A stretch of DNA of 64,000 nt from the NCBI GenBank assembly GCA_041648735.1, contig JBAZOO010000011.1:1-64000 (forward strand), written 5' to 3'. The DNA is from JBAZOO01 sp041648735. GTDB taxonomy: Bacteria > Verrucomicrobiota > Lentisphaeria > Oligosphaerales > CAITYL01. The position numbers and the translations under genes were made by a program. This document shows, piece after piece, positions 55,975-64,000 of this stretch. The notes beneath the pieces are model-generated. The model did not search any database, was not told the DNA's origin, and was given only the letters and a program-made list of their open reading frames with translations. Every line of letters begins with the position of its first letter. The stretch's first letter is position 1.

Positions 55975-58248
55975 TCAGCACGACACCGACACGTGGAACT
56001 CCCGGCCCGGGGAATATGGCAGGACGGGCCCGTCCCAGGCGGTGCCGTCCACCCACACTTCCCGCCCGGCGCTTTCCTTGCCGCGGCCGGCTTGCCGATA
56101 TTCGATCCGGTAGGTGGCGCCGCGGAAACGGCGGGTGATCGCGGCCTGCTTCCAGCCGGAGGGGAGGCAGGGGAGCAGCGTCAGCCCCGCCAAGGTCGGC
56201 TTCACTCCGAAAATGTGCTGCGTCACCGCCCGGACGATCCAGCCGGCGGTGCCGGTGAGCCAGCCCATCTCCGATTCCCCTTGGCGGTAGCCTGAAGCCG
56301 GGCCGTAATAGGCGTTGTTGACGACAAATGGCTCGCCGTGGATGAAGCCGCGTTCCGGGGTGAAGGGCAGGAGCTTCCGCAGCCGGCGCCAGGCGGCGTC
56401 GCCGCGGCCGGCCACGCAGTCGGCCACGACGGCGAAGGCGGCGGCGTGCTGGTAGAAGCCAGCGTTGACGTTGCAGCCGGGGCGGGTCGCGCTGAGGAAG
56501 CCGATCTCCGGGCGGTAGTGGTCGAAGCCGCGTTCCATGGTCAGCGTGCCCTGCTCCAGTTCGAGCCGCCGTTCCATGGCTTCCAGCAGGCGGCGCGCCT
56601 CCGCACCCTCGACCGCGCCGCTCAGGACGCCCCAGGCCTGGACGATCAGGTCAATGCCTTCCGCGGAATCGGCGGCGTGCAGGGGCAGGCCGTCATCGGT
56701 GAAGCCGCGGAGGAAGACCCCGTGGCTGGCATCGAAGGCCTGGCGGCGGATGGCTTCCAGCAGGGTGGTGCGGCAACGCCGGGCCCAGGCGGCGTCCGCC
56801 TTTTGCCCCGCGCCTGCCGCCAGCTCGGCGAAGTCATGTAGCGCCACGCACAGGGCCTGGGAGAGCCAGACGCTTTCCCCCTGGCCGCGCCTTCCCGCCG
56901 CGTTCAGGAGGTCGTTCCAGTCGCCGCGGTGGATTTTCGAGAGCCCGTGCGCCCCCCGGTCCTTCCAAAGGTGGCGGAGCGCCCGCCGGAGGTGTTCATG
57001 GACCGGGGCGGCCGGCCCGTCGTGGAAGGGAACTTCTTCCCGCAGCAACTGCAAATCGCCGGTTTCCATCACGATGGCGTGCGCGGCCAATGGCAGCCAC
57101 ACCGGCGAGTCGGCATACTCCTGTTCCACCACCCCGCCGCCGATCCAGGCCCGCGGGGCGTAGCCGCTGGCGTACTGGAACGACAGGACCTGCTTGAACT
57201 TCTTCCAGGCCGCGGCGGGGTCCTGGATGGCCAGCGCGGCATTGTCCTGGGCCAGGTCGCGGATGCCGTTGTAATAGACCCGGGCCCAGGAGGCGTTGAG
57301 GCGGAGCTGGTGTTGGAGGAAGCCGTTGAGGAAGGAATCCACCGCCTTTTCCGGAGTCTCCACCCGCCAGGCGCCGCAGCGCTGCACCGCCGCCAGGCGC
57401 GCCCGTTCCAATTCCGCCGGCACGTCCAAGGCCGCCGCCCGCCGCAGCTCTTCCTCGGTGGCGAACAACCCAGTCACCATCCCCAAATCCGCCTTTTCCC
57501 CCGGCGCCAGGGCCAGCTCCGTTTCCAGGGCCAGGATCGGGCGTTCATAATCGCATAACGAGCCGGTGCAGCCGCCGTGCGCCACCAGCGCCTCCGGAGC
57601 CTGCACGCTGCCATACGGGCCGACAAACGCGGCGCGGCGGGTGTCGAAGTTCGACGGCTGGCGGTCCATGAGCAGGAACGCGCCATGCACCGTGCCGTCG
57701 GTGAAATGCGCCAGATGCGAGCCGGTGCGGACGATGTCGGCCACCGTCGCGCCCCGGCATTCCGCCCGGGAACGGCCGGCCGTTCCCGCGGGAAAGCCGC
57801 CCCCGACCGCGCAATCCACGAAAGGGACCACCCGCAGGCGGCGGGCCTGCCTTCCCAGGTTTTCCACCGTCAGGTGCCACAGCTCGAAGGTCCCGGCTTC
57901 GGGCACGCCGATTTCCAGCCGGCTGCGGACTCCCGCATGTTCGCGCGTGACCGACAGCTTGCCGATGGCGTGGAGGCAGGAAAAGGGCTCGTCCGTGGGC
58001 GGCAGCGGCAGGCCGAGGGCCGTCCAGCGTTCGCCGCTTTCCAGGTCAATGATCCAGAGGGCGCGTCCCGCGTGCAGGTCCAGCCGGTGGCCGCGGGGAT
58101 CCTGCGAGAGGGCGTAGCCCTGCCCCGCCTGGGTGCAGGAGGCGATGAACGATTCATTCCACAGGAAGGTAGTCCAGGGGCGCGGCGAGCGCGGGTCAGT
58201 CTGGACAAAGCCGCTGCCGTCGTCGGTGAAGTGGCCGTACAGGTTCAT
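55975..58248 (-). CDS. GH94-type glycoside phosphorylase (cellobiose phosphorylase-like)
   Basis: This 757-residue GH94 (old GT36) protein has a beta-sandwich N-terminal domain (WTTFLWNESFIASCTQ, near 25-40) and an (alpha/alpha)6 barrel. The catalytic region contains HRGDWNDLLN (near residue 437), with the general acid aspartate. Other family segments are YNGIRDLAQDN, GFIHGEPFVVNNAYYGP and the phosphate-binding GTAGWIVRAVTQHIFGV. Such enzymes split beta-linked disaccharides with phosphate, giving sugar-1-phosphate. No signal peptide is present. It lies directly after an FAD/Gfo scar. The disaccharide preference is unknown. Confidence 0.88.
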   Translation of the reverse strand: MNLYGHFTDDGSGFVQTDPRSPRPWTTFLWNESFIASCTQAGQGYALSQDPRGHRLDLHAGRALWIIDLESGERWTALGLPLPPTDEPFSCLHAIGKLSVTREHAGVRSRLEIGVPEAGTFELWHLTVENLGRQARRLRVVPFVDCAVGGGFPAGTAGRSRAECRGATVADIVRTGSHLAHFTDGTVHGAFLLMDRQPSNFDTRRAAFVGPYGSVQAPEALVAHGGCTGSLCDYERPILALETELALAPGEKADLGMVTGLFATEEELRRAAALDVPAELERARLAAVQRCGAWRVETPEKAVDSFLNGFLQHQLRLNASWARVYYNGIRDLAQDNAALAIQDPAAAWKKFKQVLSFQYASGYAPRAWIGGGVVEQEYADSPVWLPLAAHAIVMETGDLQLLREEVPFHDGPAAPVHEHLRRALRHLWKDRGAHGLSKIHRGDWNDLLNAAGRRGQGESVWLSQALCVALHDFAELAAGAGQKADAAWARRCRTTLLEAIRRQAFDASHGVFLRGFTDDGLPLHAADSAEGIDLIVQAWGVLSGAVEGAEARRLLEAMERRLELEQGTLTMERGFDHYRPEIGFLSATRPGCNVNAGFYQHAAAFAVVADCVAGRGDAAWRRLRKLLPFTPERGFIHGEPFVVNNAYYGPASGYRQGESEMGWLTGTAGWIVRAVTQHIFGVKPTLAGLTLLPCLPSGWKQAAITRRFRGATYRIEYRQAGRGKESAGREVWVDGTAWDGPVLPYSPGREFHVSVSC

Positions 58249-58254
58249 GGTGTC

Positions 58255-58744
58255 TCAGTGATGGTTTGTGGTTTGGAGGGCGGCCCGGATAATGGCGAAG
58301 ATTTCCAGGGCGTGAATCCCGTGCGCCGCCGCCGTGGGATGGTTGGGTCCGCCCGGGTTCGGGGTGGCCGAAGTCAAAGCCGCACCCGGCGAGCGCGCCG
58401 AGGTCGCCGTCGCCGGTGCAGTCGATGAACACCCGGCCCTCGACCGCCTCGCGCCCGGATTTGGACTCGGTGATCACGTGGGTCAACCGCCGGTGCCGCA
58501 GGGATTCCCGGATTTCCCGCATCAGCCCGGGCTTGTTTTCATGGTCGAGAATCCAGCCCAGCAGGCCGGAGGTCCAAATCCCGCCCAGGCAGCCCTGCGC
58601 CTCAAGCAGCAATGTTTTCGCCCCATGCCGCGCCGCGCGGATGGCCGCGGCCACGCCCGCCGGGCCGCCGCCGCAGACAACGACGTCTGCATCGCCCGTC
58701 ACGGGCGTCCGGCGGGCGGGTTCATGGCAGGCGTCCCGGCTCAT
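58255..58744 (-). pseudogene. FAD-dependent oxidoreductase fragment joined to a Gfo/Idh-like C-terminal fragment
   Basis: The start (MSRDACHEPARRT, ATGA overlap with the upstream gene) continues into an FAD-binding motif, VVVCGGGPAGVAAAIRAARHG, and GCLGGIWTSGLLGWILDHENK. Near residue 85 it jumps to the family's later part (HVITESKSGREAVEGRVF, then IDCTGDGDLGALAGCGFDFG), so some internal segment is missing in frame. After residue 129 (HPE) the family match ends. Another frame then reads PNHPTAAAHGIHALEIFAI and stops at 58255, like the last helix of a Gfo/Idh/MocA dehydrogenase. Two or three deletions, one removing most of a second gene, would explain this. Confidence 0.7.
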
Positions 58745-61500
58745 GGGTTTCCCCCCTTTTGAAGGGCGCGGAACTTGCCGGTGCTCAGCTTCTCGTTGTC
58801 CAGCAGGAGGGGCCGCGGCGGCACCGGTTCCTGCCCTTCCGCCAGCGGCTGTATCTTGATCAGCCGCATCGAGGCGGGAAGCATCTGGAAGGAAAATGCC
58901 GGCGTGGCCGGCGCCTTGAATTTTTCCGACTTGACGGAATACGGCAGCTCCACGGGCGCCCCCGGCGGGATGTAGCCAATGTGGCGCATCGAATCCAACT
59001 GCCACTGCGTCACCGTGTAGCCCGCCCATTGCTCGCCGGCGAGATTGATGGACACGTCGCGGATCGGGGAATTCTCCGGCGCGTCATACCAGACAAGGAT
59101 GGCGATCCCCTTTCCGTCGCGGAACGCCATGGCCTGGACGCGGTCGTTTTCGCCGGCCACGGCGAGGCGGTCGTTCTGTTCCGGCAACTGCGCCCAGAGC
59201 CAATGGCCCCAATAGGAAGGCTTGAGGTAGCCGTCGCCGGTGATCATGCCCCATTTCCAGCCCGGGTTGGGATAGTCGCGGAAGCAGAAGAACCCCCCGA
59301 TGTCGAGGCCGGCTTCGGCCATGGCCTTGATGTTGGAGGCGTTGTAGGTGGCGGCGCTGGTCGTCGCCCGGTGATACACCTGACCGCTGCTGACCACGCC
59401 CCATTCGTCCACCGCGATCTTCACGCGCTGAAGGCCGCGCTGGTCGAGTTCCGCCCGCAGGTCCTTGATTTCCGCGGCCTGGCGCCCGGAGGTGGAGTTG
59501 TATTGATGGAAGCTGAAGATGTCGAGGTTCTTGGGGTTCTTCCCAATCTCATCGAGGAATGCCTGGTAGATGCCGGACTTGGCGTTGCCGAACTCCATGC
59601 CGGCCATCTTCAGCTTCGGCTCGAAGTCCTTCACCGCCTGGGCGGCCACGCGCCAGATCATGATCGAGGTAGCCGGGGGCGCCTTGAGCGGTGAAAACTC
59701 CGGCTCGTTGTAGCTGGTGAAATAGTTGACGCTCAGCTTGTTGTCCTTGAGGGCCTGGAGGAACGCGGTGACGGTCTCCCGCCATTCCCTTTGGAACTTT
59801 TCGCTGCTCGCCCATTGGGCGGCCGGAATGGGTTTGTTTTTTTTATCCAGGCGAATGACCCCCGGCGGATTGGCCAGGTCAATGATCGGCTCGGCACCGG
59901 CGTCGCGCATGGCTCTGACCACGGCCAGCGATTCGCTGAAATCATAGGCCAGCTTGCCGTCCGCGCCCCGCGTCACCTTGGCCAGGGAAAGCACGTGGCA
60001 CTTGCGGTAGAACCGCGGGCGCAGGGGCTTGACCAATTCCGGAATCAGGAAATCGCCGCCGGTTTCGACACCGCCCTCGCTGAGGTCCCGCCACACCGGC
60101 TCGACCGGCGGCAGGACTTTCTGGGGATCGACGGCCAGCCGGACCGGATCGGCAATGCCGCCGCGCAGCAGCACCGTCCGGCCCGGTGGCGAGGCCGGCC
60201 CGGGCCCGGCGGCGCCCTTCCCGGCACCAACGGCCTGATTGCCCTGCGGATTGAAGCCGAGATCAATGTCGTCGCTGGCGGGGCTGAACTCCTCGCCGGC
60301 CGGCGCCAGGATGACCTTGTAGAGATGAAAGAGGTAAGCGTCGTCGGGGAAGGAGCGGCGCTTCGTGACGGTGAAGCGCAGCGAGTGTTCGCCCGGTTTC
60401 AAGTCCGCCTTGGCGAACTTCACCCAGCACGGCATGCCCTTGAGCGAGCCTTCCAGCGCCTTGCCTTCCCGCGGGGGCGCGCCGTCGAAGCTCCAAGCCC
60501 AGGCCGAGAGGTGCGGCACGTCGCCGGTGCCGAAGACCAGCGCCCAGGCGTCATATTCCCCCGCCGTTGCCGGGGTGATGTCAAAGGCGAATTCCGCGAA
60601 ATACGGGGCGCTCGGCTCGATGCTGCTTTCCGCGCGAAGGTCAACGGTCAGCCCGGCGGCGCCGCTCTTGGGCTGGCCCCAGGAAAGATTGGTCGCCTTG
60701 ACCGCGGTGGAATCAACCAGGATGGCGGGCTTGCCGGACCATGGCTTGACGACCGGTTCCGCCAGCCTGCCGTTCTGGAGCGAGACCCTGAAGTTGTCCG
60801 CGCGCATCTTCGGATCGTTGGGCTGGGGGAAATTATCCATGATGCCGGCGGTCTTGATGTCGGGCTGGAAATCGCCGAGCGCATGCCCGTCGAGAACCTT
60901 GTGGCCGTTGAGCGTCACGGTGACGGCGTTGGCCGGCTTGTCGTAGAGAATCTCCGCATGGGTCGGCTTCTCCGGATCAAAGCCGTACTCCTCCGCCTTG
61001 ACGCCTTTCAGCATGGTGGCGGTGGCATTGGCGTAAATCTGGACCTGGCCGGCTTTCGTGATCACCAGCCACAACTGTCCGGGCGTCTCCTTGCTCCAGA
61101 ACAGGTCCTTCCCCTTGGAAAAGCCCATCCCCAGCCATTGCGCGCCGCCCGGCTGGAGATCCGCTTCCAGTTTGACTTGGAAATCCCCCTCGGGGGCGCA
61201 GTCCACCAAGGCGGCCATCTTGCCGCCATTGATGTTGCCGTTGCCGACGGCGCCGTCCGGCGAGATTTTGAACAGCGCGGCGTTGCCCCGGGTCACCCAG
61301 ACGCGCGCGCCCTTTTCGGTCGTGCTTCCCGCGAGCGGGCTGTCCGCCGGGCGCTCGGGGCCGACGGTGAAGCTGTCCTCGACCACCGTCTCCCAGCCCG
61401 CGCCGCGCGCAATCCCCGGCAGCGCCAGCAAAAGCGCCGCCGCCAGCAAATTCCGAAACTGAAAGTTCAGCGTTTTCAAAAAAACACTCCTTTTCTTCAT
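58741..61500 (-). CDS. Secreted GH39-like glycoside hydrolase with N-terminal LamG-like domain
   Basis: The protein has 919 residues (or 912 from a TTG at 61479 that has AGGAG upstream). The signal peptide is LLAAALLLALPGIARG. Residues 40-240 form a LamG/concanavalin-like domain (GVKAEEYGFDPEK, AGIMDNFPQPND). A jelly-roll-like region follows (290-420), then a TIM barrel with the acid/base glutamate in YFTSYNEPEF and the nucleophile glutamate in KIAVDEWGVVSS. That NEP plus DEWG arrangement fits clan GH-A, GH39 best. It is followed in the same unit by the FAD remnant (ATGA overlap). Confidence 0.8.
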   Translation of the reverse strand: MKKRSVFLKTLNFQFRNLLAAALLLALPGIARGAGWETVVEDSFTVGPERPADSPLAGSTTEKGARVWVTRGNAALFKISPDGAVGNGNINGGKMAALVDCAPEGDFQVKLEADLQPGGAQWLGMGFSKGKDLFWSKETPGQLWLVITKAGQVQIYANATATMLKGVKAEEYGFDPEKPTHAEILYDKPANAVTVTLNGHKVLDGHALGDFQPDIKTAGIMDNFPQPNDPKMRADNFRVSLQNGRLAEPVVKPWSGKPAILVDSTAVKATNLSWGQPKSGAAGLTVDLRAESSIEPSAPYFAEFAFDITPATAGEYDAWALVFGTGDVPHLSAWAWSFDGAPPREGKALEGSLKGMPCWVKFAKADLKPGEHSLRFTVTKRRSFPDDAYLFHLYKVILAPAGEEFSPASDDIDLGFNPQGNQAVGAGKGAAGPGPASPPGRTVLLRGGIADPVRLAVDPQKVLPPVEPVWRDLSEGGVETGGDFLIPELVKPLRPRFYRKCHVLSLAKVTRGADGKLAYDFSESLAVVRAMRDAGAEPIIDLANPPGVIRLDKKNKPIPAAQWASSEKFQREWRETVTAFLQALKDNKLSVNYFTSYNEPEFSPLKAPPATSIMIWRVAAQAVKDFEPKLKMAGMEFGNAKSGIYQAFLDEIGKNPKNLDIFSFHQYNSTSGRQAAEIKDLRAELDQRGLQRVKIAVDEWGVVSSGQVYHRATTSAATYNASNIKAMAEAGLDIGGFFCFRDYPNPGWKWGMITGDGYLKPSYWGHWLWAQLPEQNDRLAVAGENDRVQAMAFRDGKGIAILVWYDAPENSPIRDVSINLAGEQWAGYTVTQWQLDSMRHIGYIPPGAPVELPYSVKSEKFKAPATPAFSFQMLPASMRLIKIQPLAEGQEPVPPRPLLLDNEKLSTGKFRALQKGGNP
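60804..61170 (-). repeat. Copy A of a duplicated LamG-like coding segment
   Basis: This segment is nearly identical at DNA level to 61553-61919 (offset 749 bp) with long exact runs. It encodes the C-terminal two-thirds of the LamG-like domain in the GH39-like gene. Such identity suggests recent duplication or gene conversion. Confidence 0.8.
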
Positions 61501-61502
61501 GT

Positions 61503-62270
61503 TTATTGCGCCGCCGCTCCCGTCCGGACCGACACCGTGAAATTGTCCAGCCGCATCTTCGGATCGTTGGGCTGGGGGAAATTATCCATGATGCCGGCGG
61601 TCTTGATGTCGGGCTGGAAATCGCCGAGCGCGCGGGCATCCAGCACCTTCTGGCCGTTGAGCGTCACGGTGACGGCGTTGGCTGGGCGGTTGTAGAGAAT
61701 CTCCGCATGGACGGGCTTCTCCGGATCAAAGCCGTACTCCTCCGCCTTGACGCCTTTCAGCATGGTGGCGGTGGCATTGGCGAAAATCTGCGCCTGCCCG
61801 CCCTTCGTGATCACCAGCCACAACTGTCCGGGCGTCTCCTTGCTCCAAAACAGGTCGTCGCCCTTCGAAAAGCCCATGCCGAGCCATTGGGCGGCGCCGG
61901 GCTGGATGTCCGCCTCGATCTTGATTTCCTGATACCCCGCGTCCGGCACGCAGTCGAGCAAGGCGACCATCTTGCCGCCGTTGATGTTGCCGTTGCCGAC
62001 CTGCCCTTCGGGAGTGAGCACGAACAGGGCGGCATTGCCCTTCGTCCGCCAGACACGTTCCCCTTTCTCGGTCATGGAACCCGCGAGCGGGCTGCCGGCG
62101 GGGCGGTCGGCGCCGACGGTGAAGCTGTCCTCGATGGCCGTCTGCCACTCCCCGGCCCCGGCGCGGCCGGCCGCGGAAAAAGCCAGCAGCAGCGTCGCCA
62201 GCGTCCATCCCTTGAGGAGGGCGGTGCTGGCCTTGGCGGGAGCAAACGGGAAGAGGCGGCGGCTGTCCAT
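61503..62270 (-). CDS. Secreted stand-alone LamG-like domain protein
   Basis: The protein has 255 residues. A signal peptide (WTLATLLLAFSAAGRAGAG) is followed by a domain that matches residues 35-235 of the GH39-like protein downstream, including NGNINGGKM, WLGMGFSKG and the AGIMDNFPQPNDPKM end. The carbohydrate-binding or concanavalin-like fold is inferred. The catalytic half is missing, so this is probably a binding or scaffold protein, or an incomplete duplication. GGAG lies eight bases before ATG 62270. The two bases between its stop and the next ATG suggest coupling. Confidence 0.85.
   Translation of the reverse strand: MDSRRLFPFAPAKASTALLKGWTLATLLLAFSAAGRAGAGEWQTAIEDSFTVGADRPAGSPLAGSMTEKGERVWRTKGNAALFVLTPEGQVGNGNINGGKMVALLDCVPDAGYQEIKIEADIQPGAAQWLGMGFSKGDDLFWSKETPGQLWLVITKGGQAQIFANATATMLKGVKAEEYGFDPEKPVHAEILYNRPANAVTVTLNGQKVLDARALGDFQPDIKTAGIMDNFPQPNDPKMRLDNFTVSVRTGAAAQ
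61553..61919 (-). repeat. Copy B of a duplicated LamG-like coding segment
   Basis: Nearly identical to 60804-61170, including an exact run across the ATCGTTGGGCTGGGGGAAAT region. Differences are scattered single bases. Confidence 0.8.
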
Positions 62271-62298
62271 GGTGGGTTCTCCGGGCAACGGGGTTGGG

Positions 62299-63582
62299 TT
62301 ATGGGGAATTGTCCGCCGGTGGCGGCAAGGTCTGGTGTTCGCTGCTGACGACCAAGTTCCGCTTGTCGGTCAGGCTGATGAACCAGGCGGTGGCGTCTTC
62401 CGGGAGGCTGGCGCTTGCCCGGCGGCGGGCGTCGTCAATCGTCGCCGGCAGGCTTTCCCACTTGCGCTCCTGCCATTTCCCCTCGTCGCGGGTGAAGTTC
62501 AGCGTGGCGGACACAATCGGGATTTCGGATTGATGCTCCACCCAGGCCGTGCCGCCTTCGACTCCCTGCCCCGTGATCTTCGCCAGCGGGGCGCCGCCCT
62601 TGACGATGCTGTCGGCAAAGGCCCGGATCTCCTCGGGCGCCGCCCCCGGCTTCTGGCCGTGGACCAGCCGCACATGGGTGGAGAGGGTGTGCGGGGAGTG
62701 CGCCGCCGCCCGGTAGGAGGACTGCACGGCCCGCAACGTGAAGGCGAAGTCGTTGGTGCCATCCAGCCAGAGCATCGGCAGCGTGGCGGCGGGGAGGTAG
62801 TGCAGCGGATCCCACAGCTCCCGCCAGGCATCCACCTTCGCCATTGGCTCCTTGATGCCGACGAAGCGGGAGCCGTCGTGGTCGTCGCCGGAGATGTAGC
62901 CGCAGCCATAGACTGGGGCGGCGAACTTCAGGCGACAATCGAGGCCGGCGACGATGCAGGTGACGACCCCGCCCCAGGAGATGCCGGTGATGCCGATCCG
63001 CTCGGCGTCCACTTCGGGGAGGGAGGCCAGCAGTGAGGTGGCCAGGATGGTGTCGGCGACGGCATGGTACATCCACTGGTCGGCGGGCGGCTGCTTGACC
63101 TGGTTGGTCGCCCCCATGAACGGCCCGCCGTCGGGGTGCCTTTGCCAGCCGGTCCCGGCCGCATTTTTCACCGGCACGCAACCGGTATGGTCAAAGGCGA
63201 TTGCCGCGTAGCCGCGGGCGTTCCAGAGCTGCACCCACTCGGCATAGGCGGTGCCGCCGCCACCATGCACCAGCACGATCCCCGGCACCTTCCCCCCGGC
63301 GCCGGCCGGGGGCAGGCCCAGCCAGGCGAAGACGCGGGTCGGCTTGCCTTGGAAGGGCAGCCCCTCGAAGAAGATCGGCCGGCAGCCTTCGGCACGGTAG
63401 CCATCGGCAGGCCAGGTCCGCGGCGGCGGCCCGAGGCGGGCCAGGTTCCACGGCGGGTTCGCGGCCTTGCCGGGCGCGGGCTGGGGCTGGGAAAGGGATG
63501 TCGCCGCGGCGGGGGCGGCCCCGGCCGGCAGGGCGGCAAGGCCAAGCAGGGCCGTCAGGCAGCAGGCATGGAAGCGTTTCAT
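62299..63582 (-). CDS. Exported alpha/beta-hydrolase, acetyl-xylan-esterase-like
   Basis: This 427-residue protein has a signal peptide (LTALLGLAALPAGAAP). The alpha/beta-hydrolase core has PGIVLVHGGGGTAYAEW at the oxyanion side, and the nucleophile serine in GITGISWGGVVT (near residue 210). The acid is probably the aspartate of LDGTNDFAF. The C-terminal quarter is beta-rich. Such proteins cleave acetyl or other esters from glycans, fitting the GH39-like and LamG-like neighbours. The start at 63582 is preferred over 63597 because it opens directly into the signal peptide. Confidence 0.8.
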   Translation of the reverse strand: MKRFHACCLTALLGLAALPAGAAPAAATSLSQPQPAPGKAANPPWNLARLGPPPRTWPADGYRAEGCRPIFFEGLPFQGKPTRVFAWLGLPPAGAGGKVPGIVLVHGGGGTAYAEWVQLWNARGYAAIAFDHTGCVPVKNAAGTGWQRHPDGGPFMGATNQVKQPPADQWMYHAVADTILATSLLASLPEVDAERIGITGISWGGVVTCIVAGLDCRLKFAAPVYGCGYISGDDHDGSRFVGIKEPMAKVDAWRELWDPLHYLPAATLPMLWLDGTNDFAFTLRAVQSSYRAAAHSPHTLSTHVRLVHGQKPGAAPEEIRAFADSIVKGGAPLAKITGQGVEGGTAWVEHQSEIPIVSATLNFTRDEGKWQERKWESLPATIDDARRRASASLPEDATAWFISLTDKRNLVVSSEHQTLPPPADNSP

Positions 63583-63609
63583 GGCGATGGCGGTCATGCG
63601 GGTTGGGGA

Positions 63610-64000
63610 TCAGAGGTTGTCGGGCGGGGGGTAGTCGGCGTTGAGCCAGCGGTAGGCTTCGTTGACGACCACCAGGACGGGGATGGGTGGGGAGAGGTAG
63701 TGGGAGACATGGTTGTCGAGGAAGAGCACGTTGGTGTAGCGGGAGGAATGGCGGGGGTAGACGTGGGCCTGGTTGGTGCCATCCTTGAGCGTGTGGAACT
63801 CGGAAACCCGGGTGCGTTCACCCCGCCCATCGAAGAGGAACGCCTTCCCCTCGGGCCGGCTGAACTTGGTGATCGGATAGGCCGGATACTGGCAATAGGC
63901 GGAGCCGGCGCCGGTCAGCGTCCCGAGATAGGCATTGATCGAAAAGGAAGGGGCGCACAGCGTGGGGTTGGGCGCCCAGCCGCCGGGATTCTCCGGGCAG
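63610..64000 (-). CDS. Prepilin-like protein with H-X9-DG-type C-terminus, 5' end outside window
   Basis: The visible 3' part (about 129 residues) includes CPENPGGWAPNP, PAYPITKFSRPEGKAFLFDG, and YPRHSSRYTNVLFLDNHVSHY. The RH...NVLFLDNHV segment matches the DUF1559/type II secretion pseudopilin-like proteins common in PVC bacteria, where it usually ends in an H-x9-DG(H) motif. These carry a prepilin cleavage site at the N-terminus, which lies beyond position 64000. The stop is at 63610-63612. It is upstream of the esterase gene in the same direction. Confidence 0.75.
   Translation of the reverse strand, partial: CPENPGGWAPNPTLCAPSFSINAYLGTLTGAGSAYCQYPAYPITKFSRPEGKAFLFDGRGERTRVSEFHTLKDGTNQAHVYPRHSSRYTNVLFLDNHVSHYLSPPIPVLVVVNEAYRWLNADYPPPDNL

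Overview
This is a high-GC bacterial chromosome segment, gene-dense and with no rRNA and no intact transposase. It looks like a Gram-negative member of the PVC group, most likely Lentisphaerota or Kiritimatiellota. The Gram-negative inference rests on lipopolysaccharide genes (heptosyltransferase, LpxL-type acyltransferase) and a Tat system. The lineage inference rests on the sugar loci, a MalF-type permease with an enlarged core, a URO-D-like protein fragment and a prepilin-like protein ending in an NVLFLDNHV motif. It comes from family recognition only; no search was run.

Region by region. 1-5.6 kb: palindromic repeats, a truncated membrane sensor, prfB with its programmed frameshift, a decayed nucleotidyltransferase cassette between direct repeats, tatC-tatA and tRNA-Ser(GGA). 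5.6-9.3 kb: bioB behind a BirA-type operator, divergent from a heptosyltransferase operon carrying two exported proteins. 9.4-16.2 kb: a zinc-type dehydrogenase, an orphan two-domain ABC permease, agmatinase, a VWA protein, two tandem small-RNA candidates and a sugar isomerase/epimerase. 16.2-20.6 kb: biotin operon bioF-bioH-bioC-bioD plus an RNA methyltransferase. 20.9-25.2 kb: a lipoprotein, larB, a DUF2752/GYF-dispanin pair and ilvB. 25.5-32.9 kb: a sulfur operon (two Cys/Met-metabolism PLP enzymes, cysK, larE, hydE), a membrane protein and an Rrf2 regulator. 33.3-35.3 kb: mraZ-rsmH-ftsL, the start of a division cluster that stops there. 35.4-43 kb: membrane protein, NifU-like protein, lipoprotein, rph, LpxL-like acyltransferase, a tartrate/isopropylmalate-type dehydrogenase, and a primary-type sigma factor overlapped by a sigma-region-4-only protein. 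43.2-46.5 kb: mfd. 46.5-64 kb: a carbohydrate-use region on the minus strand with an ABC importer, an arabinose/fucose isomerase-like protein, several glycoside-active enzymes, an esterase, an IclR regulator and two broken genes.

How the genes work together. The bio genes form two units that cover pimeloyl-ACP methyl ester chemistry through biotin. The sulfur operon pairs transsulfuration and cysteine synthesis with two sulfur/metal cofactor maturases, near an Rrf2 repressor. The last 17 kb suggests secreted glycan cleavage (GH39-like protein, esterase), uptake by the ABC importer, and intracellular phosphorolysis or isomerisation, under an IclR-type regulator.

Most notable: (a) two ~90-nt tandem small-RNA candidates at 15.08-15.35 kb with separate promoters, identical terminators and covarying hairpins; (b) four 10-bp-phased MraZ boxes running through the mraZ start codon; (c) a protein that is only sigma region 4, overlapping the sigma gene; (d) a recurring theme of genes with internal deletions (nucleotidyltransferase, URO-D-like, FAD oxidoreductase joined to a Gfo/Idh-like tail, sensor), which is either real decay or an assembly problem.
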